The position numbers and the translations under genes were made by a program. Of a stretch of DNA of 6,918 nucleotides, positions 1 through 6,918 are shown in pieces. The DNA lies in assembly GCA_003531155.1 (NCBI GenBank), contig DQHR01000027.1, positions 1 through 6,918 on the forward strand. The letters are read 5' to 3'. The DNA comes from Bacteroidales bacterium. Its GTDB lineage: Bacteria; Bacteroidota; Bacteroidia; Bacteroidales; Tenuifilaceae. The notes under the pieces are model-generated. The model was given only the letters and a program-made list of their open reading frames with translations. It did no database searches and was not told the DNA's origin. How positions within the stretch are numbered: position 1 is the first letter of the stretch; each line of letters opens with the position of its first letter.

Positions 1-3
1 AAA

Positions 4-30
4 ACCCCGACAGAGATGATCTATCGGAGT
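4..30 (-). terminator. Probable intrinsic terminator after the GT9 gene, possibly bidirectional
   Basis: Bases 5-14 and 20-29 form a 10-pair stem with two G-U wobbles on the minus-strand transcript, around a 5-base loop; an A-T pair at 4/30 can extend it. The minus-strand transcript continues into at least four T residues, where the window ends. On the plus strand the same hairpin is followed after two bases by six T residues (33-38), so it could also stop transcription arriving from the left. It lies about 20 bases beyond the glycosyltransferase stop codon, as expected for the end of that transcript. The full minus-strand T-tract cannot be seen. Confidence 0.6.
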
Positions 31-49
31 CGTTTTTTGAAATTCTATT

Positions 50-1078
50 TTAAGCGATTATAACCTCGTTTATTTTATTAACGACATCCTGTGGGGTGAT
101 GAGGTTCAAACAAGCATAATCTTTTCTAAAACATGGTTTATTTCCATAAATGGAACAAGGACGACATGGTAGGTTAATTTGAAGTGCATGTTTTGGATTT
201 TGATTCCATCCATAAAAACCTGCAAAAGGATGCGTTGCTCCCCAAATGCTAACTACCGATGTATTCACAAGCGAAGCAAAATGCATATTTGCCGAATCCA
301 TGGAAACAAGCACATCAAGGTTAGAAATAACTTTAAGCTCATCCTCAAGGCTGAGTTTTCCTGCAAGCGAAATGGTGTTTTTATGCTGCTTTTCCCAGCC
401 ATCTAAAACCCCTTTTTCATAAGGTCCTCCGCCAAAAAGGAAAACTTTCATTTTTGGTAAACCCGATAAAATTGCAACAACCTTTTCCATCTGCTCTAAA
501 GGATAAATCTTCCCCTTATGTTTAGCAAATGGTGCAATTCCCACCCATTTACAATCTTTTTGATTTGTAATTGTAAGAACTGCTTCGCTTAAAGGAGCTT
601 TAGTGAAAATGTAATCGAATTCAAGGTTGAACTTAAAGCCTGCATTTTCAAAAACCTTTGCATAGCGAGATGTTGTTGCCTCAAGTTGACGAAGCTCTTT
701 GCTATCTATTTTTGTAAGATCATGTTTCTCTTTTCGTCCTTTGTCGATAACAATTTTTTTTGCTGATGAAAAAGCAAAAAGAAGTCTTAAAATCTTAGTT
801 CGGATTACATCATGAAGATCGGCAATTACATCTATTTTCCCAAGTTTCTTCAAATCGAAGTAAAGGCGAAAGATTCCAAAAAAGCCTTTATGTCGACCTT
901 TTAAATCAACCTCAAAGAATTTTACCCCAGGGATATATTTAATAAATCCAGCAGCAAATTTTTGTGAAACAAAAATAATCTCAGTATCGGGATAAGCCTT
1001 CGATAACGACGAGATTACAGGAACCGTCATTACAACATCGCCAATGGCGCTGAGTCTTATAACCAATACTCTCTTCAT
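50..1078 (-). CDS. Glycosyltransferase family 9 protein (ADP-heptose:LPS heptosyltransferase-like)
   Basis: This 342-residue protein resembles GT9 (WaaC/WaaF/RfaF-type) enzymes, which move a sugar from a nucleotide donor (ADP-heptose in the classic members) onto lipopolysaccharide core at the cytoplasmic face of the inner membrane. The N-terminal Rossmann half begins MKRVLVIRLSAIGDVVMT, with the conserved IGD motif; Asp14 matches the proposed catalytic base. The C-terminal donor-binding half has GIAPFAKHKGK (180-190), a glycine-rich FGGGP (215-219) and the DSANMH segment (261-266), followed by SIWGATHP. Four cysteines lie near the C-terminus (305, 308, 316, 323). The length is typical. The gene starts 7 bases after the DUF4254 stop, so the two are probably co-translated. 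The acceptor and exact sugar cannot be told from sequence, so WaaC or WaaF is not assigned. Confidence 0.92.
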   Translation of the reverse strand: MKRVLVIRLSAIGDVVMTVPVISSLSKAYPDTEIIFVSQKFAAGFIKYIPGVKFFEVDLKGRHKGFFGIFRLYFDLKKLGKIDVIADLHDVIRTKILRLLFAFSSAKKIVIDKGRKEKHDLTKIDSKELRQLEATTSRYAKVFENAGFKFNLEFDYIFTKAPLSEAVLTITNQKDCKWVGIAPFAKHKGKIYPLEQMEKVVAILSGLPKMKVFLFGGGPYEKGVLDGWEKQHKNTISLAGKLSLEDELKVISNLDVLVSMDSANMHFASLVNTSVVSIWGATHPFAGFYGWNQNPKHALQINLPCRPCSIYGNKPCFRKDYACLNLITPQDVVNKINEVIIA

Positions 1079-1085
1079 TATTTCA

Positions 1086-1694
1086 CTATTTTTCTTTTGC
1101 GTAAAGAACAGGGTTTAAGGATGGGTCGTTATACATCTTCATCTGCTTGTAAACTTTCATGAATTTACGACCGTTTTCGATATCATCAATTAGTTGATCA
1201 ATTGCCAACGATAAATCTTTTTTCTGATCTAATAGCGTATCAAGTTTTGCTTGACATTTTGCCAAATGGTCTGCGGTTGCATCTGTACGAATAACCTCCT
1301 GTTGCATGTGGTAAATCTTAAGCGCAAGAATCGAAAGACGGTCGATTGCCCAAGCCGGACTTTCAGTATTGATGGTTGCGTTCGCTAAAGGTTTTACCAG
1401 TTGGTATTTTGTAAGAAAATAGCTATCGATAAGTTCAACCAAATCAGTTCTCTCTTGGTTCGAACGGTCAATCCAGCGTTTAATCTCAAGTGCTTTAATA
1501 GGATCGATTTTTGGATCGCGGATAATATCTTCGAGATGCCACTGAACAGCATCAATCCAGTTTTTCTTAAATAGAGAACCTTCAATTTTATCCTCGCTAT
1601 ATGGGTTAACCAATTTTGCGTAAACATCGTCCATTGTATGATAGTAATTGGTACTATCCTCAAAAATCTTATTTGCAAGTTCGCTGAATGTCAT
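1086..1694 (-). CDS. DUF4254 domain-containing protein
   Basis: Recognised as a DUF4254 family member of unknown function. With the start chosen here it has 202 residues, close to the usual family length. It is soluble and mostly helical, with no signal peptide or membrane segment. Recognisable blocks are NWIDAVQWHLEDIIRDP (45-61), the charged IDRSNQERTDLVELID (75-90), PAWAIDRLSILALKIYHM (113-130), and a helical, coiled-coil-like stretch at about 140-175. The open frame extends 15 codons further upstream to 1739. I prefer the ATG at 1694 because the family begins at MTFSELANKIF and because a promoter-like TATTTTTG element lies inside the longer version. The stop is 7 bases from the GT9 start, which suggests a shared role in envelope glycan synthesis; this is inference from context only. 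Confidence 0.88.
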   Translation of the reverse strand: MTFSELANKIFEDSTNYYHTMDDVYAKLVNPYSEDKIEGSLFKKNWIDAVQWHLEDIIRDPKIDPIKALEIKRWIDRSNQERTDLVELIDSYFLTKYQLVKPLANATINTESPAWAIDRLSILALKIYHMQQEVIRTDATADHLAKCQAKLDTLLDQKKDLSLAIDQLIDDIENGRKFMKVYKQMKMYNDPSLNPVLYAKEK

Positions 1695-1717
1695 CGTTAT
1701 AATTTTTTGGTTGGGAA

Positions 1718-1725
1718 CAAAAATA
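1718..1725 (-). promoter_or_regulatory. Possible Bacteroidota -7 promoter element upstream of the DUF4254 gene
   Basis: The minus strand reads TATTTTTG, an exact match to the Bacteroidota sigma-factor -7 consensus TAnnTTTG. Transcription would start about 15-20 bases ahead of the preferred ATG at 1694, leaving a short leader. I see no convincing -33 TTG at the right spacing. The region is AT-rich, so a chance match is possible. No terminator is visible between the U32 gene and this site, so readthrough from upstream is also likely. Confidence 0.4.
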
Positions 1726-1794
1726 TTGTATTTATTCAAATAAAACTAGTTTAGGCTATTTTCTATTATGTTGAAGAATGAAAGAAAAAGATGT

Positions 1795-3081
1795 TTAAAA
1801 ACTCTTTTTCCCACTTTTCTTCTGAATTTGCTCCAGCTCTTCATCAGAAACAACACGATATAGCTTGTCGGAACGGCGAAGTACTTCGGTAATTGGAATT
1901 GAGCATTTTATCCCTTTGGGACAAACCTCTGCTGGCTTTTCATCTACTCGTAATTCTGATATTGATGTCTCAATAACACCAGTTGTTGGGCCAATTATCA
2001 ATATTTTATCGTTGAGGTAAAGTTCATGCGCTTCAACCAACACTTCTGCCACACCTAGGTTAGAGAAGTAGTTGGTGATCTTTCCGCAATAAATTTTGCG
2101 CTCAGTTGCTAAGCTGCCATAAACATGGCTCCACTCGCCCAGCTTGCGGCCAAGGTAGTAGCCATCCCAGAATCCGCGATTGAAAACGGCAGAAAGGCGT
2201 TTCATCCAGCCCTCAATCTTCTGTTCATTATAAGTATTGTTGCAAAGCGATTCCACAGCTTCGCTGTAGCATTGGGTTGTAGTTTTAACGTATTCGGCAG
2301 AACGGGCACGACCTTCAATCTTCAATACGCGAACACCTGCATCAATGAGCTTATTAAGGAAGTTGATTGTGCATAAATCCTTTGGAGACATGATATACTC
2401 ATTGTCAACCTCTAGCTCTTTGCCTGTTTCGGTCTCTTGAACAGTATAAGAACGCCTACAAACTTGTAGGCAGGCTCCACGATTAGCCGAAATATTCTCC
2501 TGATGAAGACTTAAGTAACATTTTCCAGAAATCGCCATACAAAGCGCTCCATGCACAAACATCTCAATTTTGATCTTATCCCCCGATGGCCCTGTGATAT
2601 TTTCCCTCTCAATTCCTTGGTATATCTCATAAACTTGCTCCAAGGAGAGTTCGCGAGCAAGAACAACCACATCGGCCCAATTTGCATAAAACTTAATGGA
2701 CTGAAGGTTACCAATATTTAGCTGAGTAGAAAGATGAATTTCGTGTCCGAGTTCATGGGCATACATCAGAGCTGCTTGATCAGATGCAATAATGGCGCTA
2801 ACACCTGCATTTTTTGCCTCTTGTAAAAGGGTTTTTACATCGGGTAAATCCTTATCGTATAAAACGGTATTAGCGGTTAGGTATGAACGAACGTTATTCT
2901 CGATACAGATTCGAACTATCTCCTTTAAATCGTTAACAGTAAAATTGATATTCGAGTTTGCCCGCATGTTAAGGTGTCCAACCCCAAAATAAACAGCATT
3001 TGCTCCTCCTTGAATGGCTGCCATAAGCGATTCAAAGTTCCCTGCGGGCGACATTATCTCAATATCTGAACGTTTCAGCAT
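1795..3081 (-). CDS. trhP: U32-family protein, probable tRNA uridine hydroxylation protein TrhP (YegQ-like)
   Basis: A 428-residue member of peptidase family U32. Most characterised members are now seen as RNA- or quinone-hydroxylation enzymes; TrhP/YegQ makes 5-hydroxyuridine at wobble U34 of certain tRNAs, using prephenate in the pathway. The N-terminal TIM-barrel-like half starts IEIMSPAGNFESLMAAIQGGA. The family signature is intact at 173-191 (E-x-F-x-x-G-A-L-C-x4-G-x-C-x-L-S), giving Cys181 and Cys188. The following RGACLQVCRRSY supplies Cys204 and Cys208; this C-x3-C-R arrangement is closer to YegQ than to the rRNA enzyme RlhA. KIEGRARSAEYVK (254-266) is also typical. Length is near that of E. 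coli YegQ (about 450) and far below RlhA (about 650). It lies between a terminator and about 100 bases of spacer. Family certain; TrhP function inferred. Confidence 0.9.
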   Translation of the reverse strand: MLKRSDIEIMSPAGNFESLMAAIQGGANAVYFGVGHLNMRANSNINFTVNDLKEIVRICIENNVRSYLTANTVLYDKDLPDVKTLLQEAKNAGVSAIIASDQAALMYAHELGHEIHLSTQLNIGNLQSIKFYANWADVVVLARELSLEQVYEIYQGIERENITGPSGDKIKIEMFVHGALCMAISGKCYLSLHQENISANRGACLQVCRRSYTVQETETGKELEVDNEYIMSPKDLCTINFLNKLIDAGVRVLKIEGRARSAEYVKTTTQCYSEAVESLCNNTYNEQKIEGWMKRLSAVFNRGFWDGYYLGRKLGEWSHVYGSLATERKIYCGKITNYFSNLGVAEVLVEAHELYLNDKILIIGPTTGVIETSISELRVDEKPAEVCPKGIKCSIPITEVLRRSDKLYRVVSDEELEQIQKKSGKKSF

Positions 3082-3102
3082 TTTTGTTGATTAAAATTTT
3101 TG

Positions 3103-3110
3103 CAAAGGTA
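3103..3110 (-). promoter_or_regulatory. Bacteroidota -7 promoter element for the U32 (trhP) gene
   Basis: The minus strand reads TACCTTTG, an exact TAnnTTTG match. It lies 21 bases upstream of the ATG at 3081, which implies a leader of roughly 15 bases. No good -33 TTG is seen at the usual spacing; that position falls in the hairpin and T-tract of the preceding terminator. Its place directly after that terminator and before a gene start makes it the best promoter candidate in the window. Confidence 0.6.
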
Positions 3111-3146
3111 TAAAATAAAAAATCCTTTGATGGTTAGCCAAAGGAT
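3111..3146 (-). terminator. Intrinsic terminator of the atpD-atpC-hydrolase unit
   Basis: On the minus strand, ATCCTTTG (3146-3139) and CAAAGGAT (3129-3122) form a perfect 8-pair stem around a 9-base loop, followed directly by TTTTTATTTTA. This is the classic layout of a Rho-independent terminator. It begins 24 bases after the hydrolase stop codon. There is no T-tract on the plus-strand side, so it acts only on leftward transcription. Confidence 0.82.
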
Positions 3147-3170
3147 CGGTTTACAATATTGTAATTGAAT

Positions 3171-3902
3171 CTATTTCTTCAGCTTACTAAAAAACATGGT
3201 AACAGCCATCCAGTATTCTTTGTTCGATTTATTTGATTCCCAAAGGGCTTTTGAACCATGTTTGCCTTCATCCGATGGCTTAAAAATGGTTACTAGCTGT
3301 TTTGGAACAATCGATAGTAATTTTACCAATTCTGGATTCTCGGATTTAGAAGATAATGCAAGAACAGGAACTGAAATTTTAGAAATCTTACTTTGGATAA
3401 AATTGCTTGGTTCAAAATACTCGCCTGGAGAAAAAACAATTAATGCGCCAACCTTTAACTTTTCGGGAGCAGTAATCAAACTGAGTGATGCAGAATAGGA
3501 GCTTCCCCAGAGAACAATTGGTTTATCGCTTTTTGATTTTACATAATCAATTGCTGCATAAACATCAGGAAGAGCGTCGAGATAGTTAGTTGGGAGATTT
3601 TTCCCCTTTGCCCTTGCAGCCGTTTCATTTTTGATATAGTTAACCTCATCTCCCGAACGCTGATCGATTGCAAGGCAATTGTATCCTAGATTTACAAGTT
3701 TTGGCGCAATCTCGCGATATTCACCACGGCTATAACCCGCCTGATGAAGCAAAATGATGTATGGGTTTTTGGTTGATGAAACGTACAAATCGGCAGTAAT
3801 GGTTAAACCATCCTTTGCTTCGAAAGTAACTGTTTGCTGAGCAACTGAATTGTTGATCATCATCGAAAGAAGAAATGTAATAATAAGGCTACTTCTAATC
3901 AT
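3171..3902 (-). CDS. Exported alpha/beta hydrolase (dienelactone hydrolase-like fold)
   Basis: This 243-residue protein starts with a signal peptide: a basic residue at position 3, a hydrophobic stretch to about residue 16, and a likely cleavage site after SVA (19-21). It should therefore act in the periplasm or outside the cell. The mature part has an alpha/beta hydrolase layout: the oxyanion-side LLHQAG (51-56), AIDQRSGD (78-85), a nucleophile elbow GSSYSA (133-138) with Ser135 as nucleophile, and a likely catalytic His215 in GKHGSKAL. The acid is unclear: where many relatives have Asp after strand 7, this protein reads LALSSKSENPE (181-191), so Glu188 is only a candidate. Substrate unknown; esterase, peptidase or lipase activity are all possible. 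It starts 8 bases after atpC and precedes a terminator, so it is probably co-transcribed with atpDC. Confidence 0.85.
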   Translation of the reverse strand: MIRSSLIITFLLSMMINNSVAQQTVTFEAKDGLTITADLYVSSTKNPYIILLHQAGYSRGEYREIAPKLVNLGYNCLAIDQRSGDEVNYIKNETAARAKGKNLPTNYLDALPDVYAAIDYVKSKSDKPIVLWGSSYSASLSLITAPEKLKVGALIVFSPGEYFEPSNFIQSKISKISVPVLALSSKSENPELVKLLSIVPKQLVTIFKPSDEGKHGSKALWESNKSNKEYWMAVTMFFSKLKK

Positions 3903-3910
3903 GAAGAGAT

Positions 3911-4168
3911 CTATTCAACTTTTTTGATTGAATCAGATAGAATAACAACATGATCTTTTTTTACCTCAATAATTCCAACCTCGGTAATATCAAAGAAAAT
4001 CTCGTTTTTATCCGACTCAATGACCTTAATTTGGCCGGGTTCAAGAGTTGAGGTAAGGGCAGCGTGTTTATGCATAACCTCAAACGAACCCTTTGTTCCA
4101 GGAACTTTTACAAGGGCAATACTGCCCTTGTAAATTGTTGCCTTTGGAGTTACTATTTCCAGTAACAT
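3911..4168 (-). CDS. atpC: F1Fo ATP synthase subunit epsilon, short form
   Basis: Epsilon sits on the central stalk of the F1 sector with gamma and couples rotation in the Fo ring to catalysis, on the cytoplasmic side of the membrane. The 85 residues cover only the N-terminal beta-sandwich: MLLEIVTPKATIYKG opens it, followed by the conserved GTKGSFEVMHKHAALTSTLEPG (24-45), equivalent to the G-x-F-G-I-L-P-x-H-A region of other epsilons, and the family ending GIIEVKKDHVVILSDS. The C-terminal two-helix domain of the roughly 135-residue E. coli protein is absent. This is not a break: the frame ends cleanly, with the next gene 8 bases on, and short epsilons are usual in Bacteroidota. It follows atpD after 18 bases. 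Confidence 0.95.
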   Translation of the reverse strand: MLLEIVTPKATIYKGSIALVKVPGTKGSFEVMHKHAALTSTLEPGQIKVIESDKNEIFFDITEVGIIEVKKDHVVILSDSIKKVE

Positions 4169-4186
4169 ACTTTATGGTTTAATCAA

Positions 4187-5704
<1,518 letters not shown>

Positions 5705-5726
5705 TTACATTAAAATATGATAACGA

Positions 5727-5734
5727 CAAAATTA
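5727..5734 (-). promoter_or_regulatory. Putative Bacteroidota -7 promoter element for atpDC
   Basis: The minus strand reads TAATTTTG, an exact match to TAnnTTTG, 28 bases before the atpD ATG, implying a leader of about 20 bases. No clear -33 TTG is found at the expected spacing. The whole 89-base spacer (5699-5787) is very AT-rich and contains no convincing terminator, so some readthrough from the DUF2723 gene may also occur. Confidence 0.5.
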
Positions 5735-5787
5735 GCTAATAAATGAAATAATTATAATAAACTCTAAATCTTTATTTTTAAAACGCA

Positions 5788-6918
5788 CTAATTATAAAGC
5801 CTAATAAAGTTTTGTAAACTATTATCGATTTCCGTTTTTAACTCCGATTGACCATACCTATCGGCCAAACCACCTAATTCCTGCAAAGTTTGAATATTGA
5901 CCCTTTTATCGTAATCCACTGCAGTATTTAAGTTGCTGCTTAAGCTAAAAAAGTAGTTTAAGTTTTCATTTGTAGCTCGAAGAAAATCCTTCACCATTTT
6001 ATTTGCTTTTTCGGTCTCGTTCAACTTGTAAAAGAGTTCAATCGTTCCAAAGGAAAATAGATCATATGGATATTTATTTTGTGGCATTAGGTCATATATC
6101 TTATTTACAACCGCAAGAGCAGAATCTTTTTTATTTTGTGCAAGCAACTCTTCTGCTAAGCGATTAAAGTTATTTCGAAGGCGAAGTACTGTGGCCGTTC
6201 GTTGATTATTATGATCTATATTTACATCTGGTTGATCCATTCTTCCCCAGCGGAACTTATTCATCATATTATTATAAAGGATATCTGCGTCGACTCTTCC
6301 AACCGATAAATAACCTTCTGATTTTGTTTTGATTGGAACAAAACGATAAGCAAAACCCTCAAGTTGATAGTATTCGCTCAATCCAATATCTGAATCACCA
6401 TAAGGAGACACAAAATATATTGGACGTTTCCAGTTGTTATTTGCAATAATATCGAGCATTATCATATCGCTTTTTTGGATATAGCCTTTTTTAAGGCTCC
6501 ATTGAATCTCATCAACTATTTCTGAAGCATTTGCTGCGTTTACAGTACCAGACGAGAGAACAGTATTCTTATCAATAGTAAGTTTATAGTTCTTTGTTGG
6601 CATGTAGGCTACAGGATCCTCGTTTGGAACATTGTACTTTGTTTCAGGTTTATCACTTGCAACAAAGTCCATTACTTGTTTAAGTTCAATAGCTTGATTA
6701 AACCTATCGATAATATATACAACCTCTCTTTTTCCTTGAATATATTGATCCTTGGTCATGCTAATTGGAAGAGGCTCTGAATCATAGACCTTCTTCTTCA
6801 TTTGGTCAATGTACCAATCGGTTCCAAGTAAACTCAAGTTACATACGCGAACATCTGTTCTGATCCCTTCAACCTCCTGTGCATACCAAAGAGGGAAAGT
6901 ATCGTTATCGCCATTGGT
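5788..6918 (-). CDS. DUF2723/GT117 family (TMEM260-like) membrane protein, C-terminal part
   Basis: The frame is open from the stop at 5788 to the window edge, giving the last 376 residues of a larger protein. The TTG at 6837 is not the start, because coding continues upstream with the hallmark TNGDNDTFPLWYAQ (edge to about 6877), followed by VRVCNLSLLGTDWYIDQM. This block is typical of Bacteroidota DUF2723 proteins (usually about 1000 residues), now grouped as glycosyltransferase family 117 and related to the animal O-mannosyltransferase TMEM260. The missing N-terminal part should hold the many membrane helices and the catalytic loop. The visible part has no obvious membrane segment; it contains NNWKRPIYFVSPYG and a helical, TPR-like tail over about the last 130 residues, so it probably forms the extracytoplasmic domain. 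Glycan and acceptor are unknown. Confidence 0.9.
   Translation of the reverse strand, partial: TNGDNDTFPLWYAQEVEGIRTDVRVCNLSLLGTDWYIDQMKKKVYDSEPLPISMTKDQYIQGKREVVYIIDRFNQAIELKQVMDFVASDKPETKYNVPNEDPVAYMPTKNYKLTIDKNTVLSSGTVNAANASEIVDEIQWSLKKGYIQKSDMIMLDIIANNNWKRPIYFVSPYGDSDIGLSEYYQLEGFAYRFVPIKTKSEGYLSVGRVDADILYNNMMNKFRWGRMDQPDVNIDHNNQRTATVLRLRNNFNRLAEELLAQNKKDSALAVVNKIYDLMPQNKYPYDLFSFGTIELFYKLNETEKANKMVKDFLRATNENLNYFFSLSSNLNTAVDYDKRVNIQTLQELGGLADRYGQSELKTEIDNSLQNFIRLYN

Noticed and set aside
1394..1678. Alternative minus-strand frame inside the DUF4254 gene
   Set aside because: It is a shifted reading of the recognised DUF4254 coding sequence, with no protein-like motif of its own.
1743..1752. 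Palindrome AAACTAGTTT between the U32 and DUF4254 genes, considered as an operator or terminator
   Set aside because: It is short, with no loop, no second copy and no T-tract. There is no regulator nearby to link it to.
2125..2376. Plus-strand open frame opposite the U32 gene (similar ones at 179-406, 3196-3498, 4842-5081 and 5367-5609)
   Set aside because: All lie antisense inside well-recognised genes, and their translations resemble no family and show no domain. They are chance frames.
5756..5776. Inverted repeat AATAAA/TTTATT between the DUF2723 gene and atpD, considered as a terminator
   Set aside because: The stem is only six A-T pairs around a 9-base loop and has no proper T-tract. 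It is expected by chance in such AT-rich spacer.
6835..6837. TTG as the start codon of the rightmost gene
   Set aside because: The frame stays open to the window edge and the upstream residues match the conserved DUF2723 block, so this is an internal leucine codon.

Overview
The window looks like chromosomal housekeeping DNA from a member of the phylum Bacteroidota, most likely a Bacteroidales-type bacterium. Four things point there: AT-rich, Bacteroidota-style spacers without clear Shine-Dalgarno sequences; exact matches to the Bacteroidota -7 promoter element TAnnTTTG ahead of three genes; a very short ATP synthase epsilon subunit; and DUF4254 and DUF2723/GT117 family proteins, which are mainly found in this phylum. 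I cannot assign a genus. All seven genes are on the minus strand, so transcription runs from right to left. No gap between genes exceeds about 110 bases.

At the right (upstream) end, the C-terminal 376 residues of a large DUF2723 (GT117, TMEM260-like) membrane glycosyltransferase run in from beyond the window. After an AT-rich 89-base spacer with a putative promoter come atpD (F1 beta), atpC (F1 epsilon, 85 residues) and an exported alpha/beta hydrolase. Their spacings of 18 and 8 bases suggest one transcript. A hairpin plus T-tract ends this unit at about 3111-3146, and no other ATP synthase genes follow, so the F1 beta/epsilon pair is separate from the rest of the complex.

A second unit starts immediately after the terminator, with a strong-looking -7 element (TACCTTTG). 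It encodes a U32-family protein, best matched to the tRNA hydroxylation protein TrhP/YegQ. After about 100 bases with another possible promoter come a DUF4254 protein and a family 9 (heptosyltransferase-like) glycosyltransferase, only 7 bases apart. The pair suggests a cell-envelope glycan role. A hairpin with T-runs on both sides closes the window at its left edge.

I found no mobile element, RNA gene, CRISPR array, phage gene or clear novel system. The points most worth a second look are the hydrolase tied to the atpDC unit, the tight DUF4254-GT9 pair, the truncated epsilon, the inserted segment in beta, and the compact terminator-promoter junction.
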